A stretch of DNA of 64,000 bases, taken from Nostoc indistinguendum CM1-VF10 (GTDB taxonomy: Bacteria; Cyanobacteriota; Cyanobacteriia; Cyanobacteriales; Nostocaceae). The stretch lies in contig JAHHHS010000015.1 of the NCBI GenBank assembly GCA_019359215.1, positions 1 to 64,000 on the forward strand, in the 5' to 3' direction. The notes below the pieces were generated by a model. The model saw nothing but the letters and a program-made list of their open reading frames with translations, was not told the origin of the DNA and made no database searches. Position numbers and translations under genes: made by a program. Shown one piece after another: positions 16,744 to 27,098 of the stretch (position 1 is its first letter; each line of letters begins with the position of its first letter).

Positions 16744-17966
16744 ATGGTAATGATTGCAGCTAATTTTATGAGTCAAAATGGCTACCACTGGGTAGTTTTA
16801 TACGGACAAAAACGCAATAAATAGGTCATAGCTGACCCTGGTGTTGGTATCCGTTATTTGACTCGTGAGGAATTAATGGCAGGTTGGGGGAATGGGGTAA
16901 TGTTACTGCTGACCCCAGACGACAGCCGCTTTGCTCAACAAGAATCAGATAAAATTGGCGGACTGGGAAGATATCTGCAACGGGTTTGGCCATATCGCTC
17001 CATTATCGCCCAGGCGATCGCCATTAACATCGCCATTGGACTGCTTTGTCTGACATCACCCTTCATGATGCAATTACTCACCGATGATGTCCTAGTGCGG
17101 GGAGATACCCAACTACACAGAACCGATATGAGAGTGCAGCTAACCAAGGAGCGCTATCTAGGGATCAATTGGAAGAAGCACAATTGGCTGCTAAACAACA
17201 AGAGCAAGCACTAAAGGCGCAAGAAGCAGCAGTGGAGGCGCAAAAAGAAACAATTCAACGGTTACAACAAGCAGTATCTGCTGTCATGGCCAGAAGACAA
17301 CGCGCTCTAGTTGCGGTAAATCCAAGTAATACAGAGGTAACTGTTGCTAATGAGCGCATTGCTCAAGAAAAAGCCGCAGGGTTAAGTAATAAAGCAACAT
17401 TAGAAAAGGAACGCCAAGCTTTAGTTAAACAACGGATTGAAATTGAAAAGCAGTTAGAGCGTGATACTAGCGAACTCAAACAAGTAGAGATAGATTTAGT
17501 GCAAACTACGATCGCAGCCACTGCCGATGGTATCATCTCTCAACTGAATTTGCGAAACCCAGGTCAAACTGTGCGGGCTGGTGAGGAAGTGTTGCAAATT
17601 GTTCCTAGTGATGCACCTCAGGTTTTGAAAGCTGCGGTGGCATCTGAAGCCCAAAGTAAGTTGAAAATTGGTCAAAAAGTCCAAATGCGGGTGAGTGCTT
17701 GCCCTTACCTGGATTATGGTACTCTTAATGGTCAAGTGCAGGCGATTTCTCCAGATGCAATCTCTCCTCAAAATAATCGCACAAATGCATCTATGCCGAA
17801 TCCAAATACTACTCCAAAAGCTGCTTTACCTGGTGCTTTCTATGAAGTGACTATTCAACCGGAAACTCTGGTTTTAGGTAAAGGGAAAAACCTGTGCCAT
17901 ATTCAATTGGGTATGGAGGGTAGGCGCTTAAATTGTACAACTTTTTTAGTTGTTTACATTTTATAA
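16744..17966 (+). pseudogene. HlyB-type exporter fused by deletion to an HlyD-type adaptor (remnant)
   Basis: The first part reads the end of a C39-type peptidase domain (NGYHWVVLYGQKRN, with the family His), an in-frame TAG at about 16827, then VIADPGVGIRYLTREEL, NGVMLLLTPDDSRFA and the first transmembrane segments of an ABC exporter, ending RGDTQL near 17112. A different frame then continues an HlyD-type membrane-fusion protein: TQNRYESAANQGALSRDQLE, a long coiled coil, ATADGIISQLNLRNPGQTV and VLGKGKNLCHIQLGMEGR. There it departs from the family and stops at 17966. Inference: one deletion removed the nucleotide-binding half of hlyB and the start of hlyD, and another truncated the hlyD end. 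The ancestral pair would have been a type I or bacteriocin-type exporter. Confidence 0.8.
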
Positions 17967-18111
17967 TCATGGCTTCTGAACAAGTTATATGGCTTGCGGA
18001 AGCTATTTTTTATGAACATAACACGTATATAGATTTTATAATAAAATATTACAAATTGAAAACGGTTTTTACAGGGAAGAATTAAATTACCGAAATGCGA
18101 TCGCAGAAACT

Positions 18112-18726
18112 TCAATGCTCCTGAGCATGGTAACTAGCTTTCAGCAATTTTCCCCAGATTGCATTGTAAGGATGTACAAGCTGTGTCGGTTGCTCGTCTC
18201 TAAAAATGAGCCTTCCTTCATTTGCCCACTCAAAAATTCCACCGCTTAAGTTATAAATGCACTTCATCCCAGCTTTATCGAGCTGCTGGGCTAATTTGGC
18301 GCTACGATAGCCAACAGCACAGTATACGACAATTGGTCTGCCTTTTGAAGCTATTGAAAGTTCTGTTAAGTCAGGTGAAAGAGCGTTTATATGCGCTGCT
18401 GTTTCGATATGGCTCACCGCATACTCTGTCTGACTTCGTGCATCTAGCACTAATGGCCGCGGCTTTGCAGAATCTAATAGCAATTGAGCTAGTTCCTTAC
18501 TTGTAATTTCCTCAACATTAGGAAACTGCAATCTAATTAGAAGTTTAAGAAAGTTAAATGTAAGCGATCGCACTTTTAAAAATACTCTCTCGCTTTTATA
18601 GATAATTGTAAGTTTGATTGTAAATATCAAAAGTATGATATAAACTAGATTTTTCGGATAACCACTATTTATTAACACAGTTTGCTCTAATTTAGAATCA
18701 ACCATAAGTCTGAAATTTAAATCCAC
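18112..18726 (-). CDS. Membrane-anchored rhodanese-like protein
   Basis: A 204-residue protein with an N-terminal hydrophobic segment (about residues 24-45, NLVYIILLIFTIKLTIIY) and one C-terminal rhodanese domain (about 70-180). The active-site Cys is in VVYCAVGYRS, and LVLDARSQTEYAVSHI and NLSGGIFEWANEG are typical. Rhodaneses transfer sulfane sulfur from a donor to an acceptor; the acceptor here is unknown. The GTG start at 18726 is kept because AGGA lies seven bases upstream; ATG 18705 is the alternative. The gene faces the decayed exporter region and is not in an operon. Confidence 0.85.
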   Translation of the reverse strand: MDLNFRLMVDSKLEQTVLINSGYPKNLVYIILLIFTIKLTIIYKSERVFLKVRSLTFNFLKLLIRLQFPNVEEITSKELAQLLLDSAKPRPLVLDARSQTEYAVSHIETAAHINALSPDLTELSIASKGRPIVVYCAVGYRSAKLAQQLDKAGMKCIYNLSGGIFEWANEGRLIFRDEQPTQLVHPYNAIWGKLLKASYHAQEH

Positions 18727-18829
18727 AATTTCATCCTAAATTAAGTTTAAAAAAAGTGGATGGAGAATAATCTGCTGGCTTTAAGGTGTTTAATAAAGTT
18801 ATTACCAAAAGTCTAGTAGAAGCAAAAAC

Positions 18830-19243
18830 ATGAAAGGTTTCAAGAAGTTATCTTCAATAGCGCTATTGCTATGTGCTTTTGTGTATCCGCCCTCATTAGC
18901 TGAAGCAAAGGATATTTCTCTAAGTAATGCTCGCAATGAACACAGCGCTGCACCAGAGGCTAATTTAGTAGGAGATAAAACCGGAGAGCTTTTAATTGCT
19001 CAACGGCGACCAGGACGATACCGAATGATCCGACGGCGGCAGATTATCCGACGTCGGCAGCGCTTTGGACGATACCAAAATATTCGACCACGGCGCTCTT
19101 TTGGACGATATCAAAATATTCGACCACGGCGGTCTTTTGGACGATACCAAATTATTCGACCACGGCAGCAGTTTAGACAACGGCAGATTATCCAACGACA
19201 GCAGCCTTACGGGCGATACCAAATTATCCGCCGTCGTTATTAA
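18830..19243 (+). CDS. Secreted arginine-rich tandem-repeat protein
   Basis: A 137-residue protein with a signal peptide (KKLSSIALLLCAFVYPPSL, cleavage likely near SLAEA-K) and a mature half made of very basic repeats. The core unit is about 13 residues, FGRYQNIRPRRS, repeated with variants (FGRYQIIRPR, YGRYQIIRRR) from about residue 68 to the end; the DNA shows a matching 39-bp tandem repeat at 19060-19150. Nearly every third residue of this part is Arg, and there are no acidic residues. No known family is recognised. A secreted polycation could bind nucleic acid, polyphosphate, exopolysaccharide or membranes; this is speculation. It starts with ATG 18830. Confidence 0.7.
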   Translation: MKGFKKLSSIALLLCAFVYPPSLAEAKDISLSNARNEHSAAPEANLVGDKTGELLIAQRRPGRYRMIRRRQIIRRRQRFGRYQNIRPRRSFGRYQNIRPRRSFGRYQIIRPRQQFRQRQIIQRQQPYGRYQIIRRRY

Positions 19244-19268
19244 TGAGGACTGATGCTCCCCTAACTAA

Positions 19269-19300
19269 TGGTTAGTGGTTGAATCACCAACCACTAACCA
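19269..19300. terminator. Perfect 13-bp stem hairpin between convergent genes
   Basis: TGGTTAGTGGTTG and CAACCACTAACCA form a stem with a six-base loop, 25 bp after the Arg-rich protein stop and just before the tal 3' end. It is a probable shared terminator, though there is no long T run. Confidence 0.5.
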
Positions 19301-19317
19301 CTAACTATCGTTATGTT

Positions 19318-20322
19318 TTAATGAGCTGCTACTACCTCTGCTTCAAGGCGAACTAGTCGGTCTGCTAAAAGTTTCTCAAGGTCTTCTAGTGCCTTGGTGA
19401 AACCTTTGATGCCCTCATCTAGTTTGTCGGTTGCCATGCGGTCTGCGGCGTGCATCTTGTCATAGGTAGCTTTGTCAACGGATATCTTTTCGATTTCCAA
19501 GTTTGCTGCCTTGGCGGGATCAAGCTTACGTGGCAGTTCTCCAACAGTTGCTTGCAATTCAGCCAAAAGTGATGGCGAAATAGTTAGCAAATCACTACCT
19601 GCAAGTTCAGTAATTTCACCCAGGTTACGGAAGCTAGCTCCCATAACTTCGGTTTTATAGCCGAATTTCTTGTAGTAGTTGTAGATTTTGGTGACTGACA
19701 AAACTCCTGGATCTTCGGCTGCTGGGTAACTATCGCGTCCGGTATCTTTTTTGTACCAGTCAAGAATCCGACCGACGAAGGGAGAAATTAGGGTAATGCC
19801 GGCTTCTGCACAGGCGATCGCTTGGTGAAGACCAAACAACAAGGTAAGGTTACAGTGAATACCTTCTTTTTCAAGAATTTCCGCAGCGCGAATACCTTCC
19901 CAAGTACTGGCGATTTTAATTAAGACGCGATCGCAACCAATTCCAGCTGCTTTATACTGAGCAATTAAATCCCGTGCTTTAGTAAGGGTAGCTTCGGTAT
20001 CGTAGGACAAACGAGCATCGACTTCCGTAGATACGCGACCGGGAATAATTTGCAAAATCTTTAATCCAAAGGCAACTGCCAAACGGTCAAAAGCTAGAGA
20101 AACTATCTGTGCTTGGGTGGCTCCGGCTCCAGCATCTTTCTTCGCTTGGAGTAAAGTTTGATCGACAATTCCCTGATATTCTGGCATTTGTGCCGCAGCA
20201 GTAATCAGCGAAGGATTGGTGGTAGCGTCTCGGGGTTTGAACTTTTCAATTGCCTGGATATCCCCTGTATCTGCGACTACAACAGTCACTTGTCGCAATT
20301 GTTCCAGTAAATTCTTAGGCAT
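19318..20322 (-). CDS. tal: Transaldolase
   Basis: Transfers a dihydroxyacetone unit between sugar phosphates in the non-oxidative pentose phosphate pathway. 334 residues, the long TalB-type form. The N-terminus [16 protein letters not shown] and [18 protein letters not shown] are typical, and the Schiff-base Lys is in [12 protein letters not shown] near residue 135. ATG 20322 is supported by GGAG six bases upstream. It lies on the same strand as pyk and gap, 344 bp after pyk, giving a cluster of sugar catabolism genes. Confidence 0.95.
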   Translation of the reverse strand: MPKNLLEQLRQVTVVVADTGDIQAIEKFKPRDATTNPSLITAAAQMPEYQGIVDQTLLQAKKDAGAGATQAQIVSLAFDRLAVAFGLKILQIIPGRVSTEVDARLSYDTEATLTKARDLIAQYKAAGIGCDRVLIKIASTWEGIRAAEILEKEGIHCNLTLLFGLHQAIACAEAGITLISPFVGRILDWYKKDTGRDSYPAAEDPGVLSVTKIYNYYKKFGYKTEVMGASFRNLGEITELAGSDLLTISPSLLAELQATVGELPRKLDPAKAANLEIEKISVDKATYDKMHAADRMATDKLDEGIKGFTKALEDLEKLLADRLVRLEAEVVAAH

Positions 20323-20398
20323 AAAATACTCCGTGATGTTTGTTTAGGATTTACTTATTCCCCAGTTCTTTACACTCTTTACTCTTCCTTCAACGAAG

Positions 20399-20437
20399 AG
20401 GCAGGGGGCAGGGGGCAGGGGGCAGGGAGCGGGGGGA
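20399..20437. repeat. GGGGCAG-type short tandem repeat
   Basis: Four or so tandem copies of a seven-base unit (GGGGGCA phase) in the tal-pyk spacer 20323-20666. The spacer also contains C-rich mirror copies near 20550-20580. No gene is supported in it. Confidence 0.7.
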
Positions 20438-20666
20438 AATGCCCCTGACTCCTGCCGTGGAATGAAGGGGGCAACATGTTCTTACGTCCCCCACTTCAAA
20501 AAGCGTGGTTCTCGTTCAGGTGGGGTTGAATCCCCTTTCTGTTCTATCCCCCTTGCTCCCTGCTCCCTGCTCCCCTGCCTCTTCTTCAATTCTGATTCTG
20601 GCAATTTTTCTTAAACATTGCCCAATTTTGCTTACTATCTTCAGCCACAGCCTTATTCTAAGTGCC

Positions 20667-22097
20667 TTATGCAGAAACTGGCTGTCCAATGGAATGCACT
20701 TTGATTAAGCTAGTTGTTCCTGATTTACCAATTGGAACACCAGAGGTAATTACTACTTTATCGCCCTTATTCGCTAAACCCATGTCTACAACTGTGTTCA
20801 CCACATTGGTAAACATCTCTTCGGCATTGTGGACTGGTGGGATTAGTAAAGCTTCTACACCCCAAGAAAGCGCTAGTTGGCGATAAGCAGTGATGTCAGG
20901 GGTAAGGGCAATAATGGGAGAAGTAGGGCGATATTTAGACACCATTCTCGCCGTATTTCCTGATGAAGTGTTACAGAGAATTGCCCGTGAGCCTGTTTCA
21001 TAAGCGATGCGACACACGGATTCTGCTACAGATTCAGTAACGCTGAGGCTGCCTGCTTCATGACACCAGGCGTGTTTGCTACCCTCATCTAAAGCCTGTT
21101 CTGTCCGCACAGCGATATTGTGCATCATCTCGACGGCGGCGATGGGATATTGTCCAACAGCTGTTTCACCAGAAAGCATTACTGCATCCGTACCATCTAA
21201 GATGGAGTTGGCAACATCGGTTGCTTCGGCACGGGTGGGATCGGGGGCGCTAATCATCGACTCTAGCATTTGGGTGGCTGTAATCACCGGCTTGCCAGCA
21301 CGATTGCAACGGCGAATAATATCTTTTTGAATTAGGGGGACTTCGTGAATTGGTACTTCTACCCCTAAATCGCCACGAGCAATCATAATCGCGTCGGCAA
21401 CCTTCAGAATGGAGTCAAAATTTTCTACTGCTTCTGCTCTTTCGATTTTGGCAATTAAGCGGATGGAAGCACCAGCAGCTTCAATCATTCGCTTGGCGGG
21501 TTCTAAGTCTTGTGGCGATCGCACAAAGGAAACTGCTACCCAGTCTACACCCAACTGAATCCCAAAGCGCAGATCCAGCAAGTCTTTTTCGGTGATCGAA
21601 CTAACAGGTAAAGGAGTTTGTGGTAGGTTTACTCCTTTGTGCGTAGAAATTAGCCCGCCAATTTTTACTTGTGCGCGAATGCGATCGGCATCACGAGCGG
21701 TAACAATCAATTTAACGCGGCCATCATTAATCAAAATTGGTTCGCCTGGTCGCACCATTGCGAACAAAGTCGGCAATGGTAAGGGTAGTTCGTCGATACT
21801 CTCACCCTTTTCTTGCAAAACAAAGGTGACTTCAGTACCAGCTTCTAAATTTAACCCTTCTGGTGGTAAAGTTCCCAAGCGAATCTTCGGGCCACATAGG
21901 TCTTGCATAATTGCGATCGGCTTTTGCTGCTCATTACTAATTTGTCTGAGATAGTGAGCAGTTTGGGCATGGAATTCATAAGCGCCGTGGGAAAAATTCA
22001 GCCGCGCCACATTCATTCCAGCTTTTACTAAAGCTTGCAGCTTTTCGGGTGCAGATGTAGCCGGGCCAACAGTACAAATGATTTTGGTTCGACGCAT
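20667..22097 (-). CDS. pyk: Pyruvate kinase
   Basis: Converts phosphoenolpyruvate and ADP to pyruvate and ATP. 476 residues from ATG 22097, chosen because the family begins RRTKIICTVGPA; an extension to 22166 adds unrelated residues. Visible motifs are MNVARLNFSHG, the catalytic Lys segment IRLIAKIERAEAVEN, IMIARGDLGVEVP and the regulatory-domain start TRAEATDVANSILDGTDAVM. Length fits the compact bacterial form without the extra C-terminal PEP-utilizer domain seen in longer cyanobacterial paralogues. It lies between gap and tal on the same strand. Confidence 0.95.
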   Translation of the reverse strand: MRRTKIICTVGPATSAPEKLQALVKAGMNVARLNFSHGAYEFHAQTAHYLRQISNEQQKPIAIMQDLCGPKIRLGTLPPEGLNLEAGTEVTFVLQEKGESIDELPLPLPTLFAMVRPGEPILINDGRVKLIVTARDADRIRAQVKIGGLISTHKGVNLPQTPLPVSSITEKDLLDLRFGIQLGVDWVAVSFVRSPQDLEPAKRMIEAAGASIRLIAKIERAEAVENFDSILKVADAIMIARGDLGVEVPIHEVPLIQKDIIRRCNRAGKPVITATQMLESMISAPDPTRAEATDVANSILDGTDAVMLSGETAVGQYPIAAVEMMHNIAVRTEQALDEGSKHAWCHEAGSLSVTESVAESVCRIAYETGSRAILCNTSSGNTARMVSKYRPTSPIIALTPDITAYRQLALSWGVEALLIPPVHNAEEMFTNVVNTVVDMGLANKGDKVVITSGVPIGKSGTTSLIKVHSIGQPVSA

Positions 22098-22321
22098 AGG
22101 GATTAGGGGTGGTTGAGGAGTAACCTGCAAATTTGGATGGTTTGAGCGATCGTCCAAGCCATCCAAATTAATATGTGCTTTATATCACTGGTTTTGTAAA
22201 TAAAGATACTAAATGGCGTTTTGTTTTCACGGTATTTACCATTTAACCCAAATCCCAAAAGTCAAGGGTCAAAAGTCAAAAGTTAATGACCAATGACCAA
22301 TGACTAATGACAAATGACCAA

Positions 22322-23407
<1,086 letters not shown>

Positions 23408-23533
23408 TTAAAAGTCAAAATAGATTGCCTTTTACTCTTTACTATATGATCCTGACAGTCTCAGTCAGCTAAGGCATATTTACTTGGCATATTTTAATGA
23501 TTGGACATGGAGCATTGGGATTAAATAATTTTC

Positions 23534-23638
23534 GGCGTTGCAGAGAAAGCGGGATGATTTGGCAAACTTCTAAAATTCCCCCCCTGCCTCCTCTGCCTCC
23601 CCTGCTTGCCTCAATTCATCCCACTGTTCTGCAACGCC
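23534..23638. mobile_element. 105-bp MITE-like element with IS1-type ends
   Basis: The ends are GGCGTTGC (23534-23541) and GCAACGCC (23631-23638), with internal GCGGGATGA and TTCATCCC inverted. It is flanked by direct repeats AATTTTC (23527-23533 and 23639-23645). The interior is C/T-rich. It overlaps the 3' end of the DUF2891 gene and supplies its last 22 codons and stop. Confidence 0.8.
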
Positions 23639-24676
23639 AATTTTCCTTTGCAACCCACGATTCGTTAGGAGATAAACGGCAAAAGTACCTACCCAGTGAC
23701 TAGCTGCATAATGTTCACTTACAATATCTGCTAGTCCATGCTGACGATGGTGAAGGGCAGTAGAGCGAAGTGTTTCGATGCGGCGATCGCTATTTGCCAA
23801 TCCAGAAATGATCCCCTGAAGCATCCAAGCGCGACTAAGATTAAGACCATAGAAATGGGCTTGCATATAATCTTTAGGATTATCTACTCCGGGTGGTTGT
23901 AACCAATTTGCTGAATTCTCAATCGGTATTTGGGGAAGAAAATCGGTCAGCCAGTCAGTGAAAGCTGTTGTTGGCAGGACTCGCCGCATGAGGTCTGCTT
24001 CAGCAAGGCCAGGAGAGAGAAAATCGTAGCCAAGCGGCTCGAATTGTAACGAGTAGTTGCGATCACTAAGATAAAATTGCCGTGCCTTGTTCTCTACTAA
24101 CTGAATGAAGTCAGTATTTTCGGTAATCCGTGCCCAATCTAGCATCAAACCAAGTGCAAAAGCTGTTTGGCTATGCATCCCTGTGCGATTTGGCAGTTTC
24201 AGTCCGTCAATCCAGCGCTGTAAATTACGTGCAATCAACTTTTCTAGCGGTTCCAATATAACCCGCCATTCTTTGGCTTGAGGATGATTCCACTCGTGAA
24301 GTTCGGCAGCCAGTTGCAAAAGCCATGCCACGCCATAAGGAAATTCATAAAAGGGCAAGCGCTGAAAATGGGCAATCTCTCCTTGAATTTTCTCAGGTGT
24401 TAGGCTTTGCTCAAGTGCTTGCTTTGACGCTGCATTGAAAGAGCCTTCAGGAAAGTTACGCATGAGACGTACCAGCAACCAGTGACCATGTACGGCTGAA
24501 TGCCAATCTAAGCAGCCATAAAATGCAGGAGTCAATTCACGCGGTGGTTTTATATCCTCGTCGCTATCAGCCCAATACAGATTACTATTGGGATATTCCC
24601 GCCCGATACAATCCAGCACTAATTGAGCAAATTGTGCCGCAGTTGTTTCATTTATCTCCAAATGATCGAGTGGCAT
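23570..24676 (-). CDS. DUF2891 family protein with MITE-derived C-terminus
   Basis: About 368 residues, soluble and probably all-helical, matching the DUF2891 family (FYGCLDWHSAVHGHWLLVRLMR and FYEFPYGVAWLLQLAAELHEW are characteristic). Function is unknown; conserved His, Trp and Glu residues in these segments suggest an alpha/alpha-barrel enzyme, possibly acting on sugars. ATG 24676 is preferred over an upstream TTG (24700). The family-like sequence ends at NRGLQRKI; the final 22 residues (VAEQWDELRQAGEAEEAGGEF part) are translated from the mobile element inserted at 23638, so the natural C-terminus has been replaced. Whether the protein still works is unknown. Confidence 0.8.
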   Translation of the reverse strand: MPLDHLEINETTAAQFAQLVLDCIGREYPNSNLYWADSDEDIKPPRELTPAFYGCLDWHSAVHGHWLLVRLMRNFPEGSFNAASKQALEQSLTPEKIQGEIAHFQRLPFYEFPYGVAWLLQLAAELHEWNHPQAKEWRVILEPLEKLIARNLQRWIDGLKLPNRTGMHSQTAFALGLMLDWARITENTDFIQLVENKARQFYLSDRNYSLQFEPLGYDFLSPGLAEADLMRRVLPTTAFTDWLTDFLPQIPIENSANWLQPPGVDNPKDYMQAHFYGLNLSRAWMLQGIISGLANSDRRIETLRSTALHHRQHGLADIVSEHYAASHWVGTFAVYLLTNRGLQRKIGVAEQWDELRQAGEAEEAGGEF

Positions 24677-24764
24677 AGTCAGCCCCTTTGGGGAAGTCAA
24701 AAGTCAATAATTTTGAACCCCATAAATAAATTTAGGGGCTTTCTCGGCGCGGATAGCTTGGTAA

Positions 24765-24863
24765 AAGCGTAGCGTTTTTAATGCAGACGAACGCATTAAC
24801 ATTGCATCGGGATGCATTGGCATTGCAGGGGTAATGCCAAATTTAATTGCGCTACGAATTAAC
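24765..24863. repeat. Dispersed repeat with GCATTGGCATTG core (copy 1)
   Basis: It shares AGC(G/A)TTTTTAAATGCAG, GCATTGGCATTG, GTAATGCCAAATTTAATT and CTACGAATTAA-like segments with the stretch at 53323-53455. Its right edge overlaps the stop codon of the radical SAM gene. Confidence 0.6.
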
Positions 24864-26438
24864 CATCACTTGTACTTCAGGTTTTACTTTAGCTTCTGCT
24901 TCCAGAAATTCAGCGACTTGAGCCTCAATTTGATCCCGGACAATTTGACGATACTCCAAGAAATGCTCAATTTGGGCACAAACAGCTAAGTAACTACTCA
25001 CCCCACCCGGATTATGCTTATACATGTTCCACAAGTTACGCCAGAATTGCCAGCGCGTTTGACGACGTACACCTTGCCGCCAGCAAATGATTAGAAACGC
25101 TCGGAGTACTTTCCAGTTCAATGGTTTCTTGGCAGCTTTGCCCTTTTTCGGGTAGGTTGCTTCGCCCAAAAGCCGGAAGTGTTTGTATGTACGCTCTAAA
25201 AACCGCTCTGGCTCATACAAATCACAGAACGCCTGCACATATTCACGAGCGATATCTTCTAACGGTCGAGTTGGAACAAAGTTCATCAACGTAGTTTGGT
25301 TGATGTTGGCTGATTTATTGCGGAGTCGTCCTTCCTTTTCTAATCTATGCCAAAGGGCTGTATCTGGAAGCGCTTGCAGCATACTAAATAAGGCCGTGGG
25401 GATTGCTGTTTGCTCGACAAACTTGACAATTCGTGCGCCGGCTCCGACTTTCTCGCCATCAAACCCAATGATAAAGCCTGCCATAACTCGCAACCCTGAG
25501 CGGGTAATTCTATTCACCGCTTCACTGAGCGAATCTCTGGTATTCTGATATTTCTGAGTGAAAGTGAGACTTTCTTCGTCTGGGGTTTCAATTCCCAGAA
25601 AAACGGCTCCAAAATTACACGCTACCATCAAATCCATCAATTCTTGATCTTGGGCTAAATCGACTGAAGCCTCTGTGGCAAAAGAAAAGGGATAGTTATG
25701 TTCTACCATCCAGGGCAGAAGGGACTTCAAAAATAATTTGACATTCCGCTTATTGCCGATGAAGTTGTCATCTACCATAAAAATACTGCGTCGCCAACCC
25801 AGTCTGTAGAGATAATCTAGTTCTGCTAATAATTGCTCTGGGTTTTTAGTGCGGGGTTTGCGACCATACAGCACAATAATGTCGCAGAATTCACACTGGA
25901 AGGGACATCCACGCGAAAATTGCACCGACATCTCCGCGTAGGCTTCAAATTCTAGCAAGTCAAAGCGAGGAGTTGGAGTATTGGTGACATCTGGTTTTTC
26001 ACCACCAGAGCGAAAAATGCCTGTGCGATCGCCCCGTGCGATCGCTGCTACAAATAAGGGTAGGGTAATTTCCCCTTCGTCTAATATTAAGTAATCTGCT
26101 CCGGCTGATGTCATTTCATCTGGTAGCGCTGTCGGAAAAGGGCCACCCACAGCTACCCGCTTACCTCTTTGTTTTGCTTCTAATATTTGAGAGAGTAAAT
26201 CCTCTTTTTGGACAATCATCGCCGACATAATCACCAAATCTGCCCAAGCCCACTCTTCTTCCGTACAGACGCGGACATTTCGATCTACTAGCTTATACTT
26301 CCATTCTTGAGGTAATATCGCAGCTACAGTCACCAAGCCTAAAGGCGGTAGCATTGCTTTACGGTCTAATAAAGCCAGTGTTTTTTCAAAAGACCAAAAA
26401 CTTTTTGGAAAACGGGGGTATAGAAGTAAAACATTCAT
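24852..26438 (-). CDS. B12-binding radical SAM protein with DUF4070
   Basis: A 528-residue enzyme. The N-terminal B12-binding-like domain begins NVLLLYPRFPKSFWSFEK, with LPPLGLVTVAAILP; the radical SAM cluster motif is RGCPFQCEFCD near 173-183 (C-x3-C-x2-C), followed by FMVDDNFIGNKRN; the C-terminal DUF4070 region continues to the end. Such enzymes typically use adenosylmethionine and cobalamin for methylation or other radical chemistry. The architecture is that of the HpnP hopanoid C-2 methylase group, but also of many uncharacterised paralogues, so no substrate is assigned. The last codons and stop overlap a dispersed repeat. It is a single gene with no SAM-related neighbours. Confidence 0.87.
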   Translation of the reverse strand: MNVLLLYPRFPKSFWSFEKTLALLDRKAMLPPLGLVTVAAILPQEWKYKLVDRNVRVCTEEEWAWADLVIMSAMIVQKEDLLSQILEAKQRGKRVAVGGPFPTALPDEMTSAGADYLILDEGEITLPLFVAAIARGDRTGIFRSGGEKPDVTNTPTPRFDLLEFEAYAEMSVQFSRGCPFQCEFCDIIVLYGRKPRTKNPEQLLAELDYLYRLGWRRSIFMVDDNFIGNKRNVKLFLKSLLPWMVEHNYPFSFATEASVDLAQDQELMDLMVACNFGAVFLGIETPDEESLTFTQKYQNTRDSLSEAVNRITRSGLRVMAGFIIGFDGEKVGAGARIVKFVEQTAIPTALFSMLQALPDTALWHRLEKEGRLRNKSANINQTTLMNFVPTRPLEDIAREYVQAFCDLYEPERFLERTYKHFRLLGEATYPKKGKAAKKPLNWKVLRAFLIICWRQGVRRQTRWQFWRNLWNMYKHNPGGVSSYLAVCAQIEHFLEYRQIVRDQIEAQVAEFLEAEAKVKPEVQVMVNS

Positions 26439-26652
26439 ATTTGACGCTTGTAAATCTTCATCTTAGCTGCTGGTTGAATTTACATACAACTTAGCCACTC
26501 TGACAACACATTAGAGCAGGTTTTGTATCCAGTAGCTATAACCTCTACTATGACTGATTTAGACAAAGCAATATTTTTTAAGGGCAATTATTACTACTTT
26601 CAAACCAGAGAGGACTCAAAATTGCTCAATGAGTGCAAGGAGTGCGATACCT

Positions 26653-26717
26653 TCTCTACGAGACGCTTTGCGTAGCGTGCTTCCACGTTCGCATAGCGTC
26701 CCGCAGGGAAGTGGTAC
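26653..26717. repeat. Palindromic repeat cluster
   Basis: Two imperfect palindromes in series (CTCTACGAGACGCTTTGCGT and CGCATAGCGTCCCGCAGGG), the dispersed Nostoc-type repeats. It is part of the gene-free stretch 26439-27098. Confidence 0.55.
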
Positions 26718-26882
26718 GGTGGGCTTTGCCTACGCAATTTTCAGAAATCTTCAAATATGTATTGGTAAAGGATTTAGCCAATATATGTTATTTTTCTGAC
26801 CTGGCAAATTGGCAAATTCTCAGAAAATTAACTGTGTTATTTTAAATACTATACAAGGTGTATTTGCACTTTCAAGCTATTT

Positions 26883-26908
26883 AGACGGGCTGCAACCCGT
26901 CTTTATTT
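26883..26908. terminator. Orphan hairpin with T-rich 3' side
   Basis: AGACGGG pairs with CCCGTCT around a six-base loop, then TTATTTAT on the plus strand. No plus-strand gene precedes it, so it may be a repeat or end an unseen transcript. Confidence 0.4.
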
Positions 26909-26953
26909 ATCAATGAAGGCAGGAGGCAGAGGACTGCAAGAAAAAGATTTGGG

Positions 26954-27048
26954 GGCGTTACATATTTGCGGGATGATTTCGTAACTTCTAAAATTCCCCC
27001 CTGCTTCCTCTGCCTCCCCTGCTTGCCCCAGAACTATGGAGTTCTGCG
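26954..27048. mobile_element. Degenerate third copy of the IS1-end MITE
   Basis: The left end GGCGTTAC and subterminal GCGGGATGA are kept, and the interior AACTTCTAAAATTCCCCC then CCTCTGCCTCCCCTGCTTGC matches the element at 23534-23638 closely. The right end has decayed (TTCTGCGGTTATTCCC where TTCTGCAACGCC is expected). Confidence 0.65.
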
Positions 27049-27098
27049 GTTATTCCCAATGAATTGGCAAGCTCAGTCCGTCTATACAGCAGGGTAGT

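Noticed and set aside
19060..19160. 39-bp tandem repeats, considered as CRISPR
   Set aside because: The units are adjacent without unique spacers and are in frame, coding the Arg-rich protein repeats.
24852..26438. Assignment of the radical SAM protein as HpnP (hopanoid C-2 methylase)
   Set aside because: The domain order fits, but it fits many DUF4070 paralogues equally, and no hopanoid genes are adjacent.
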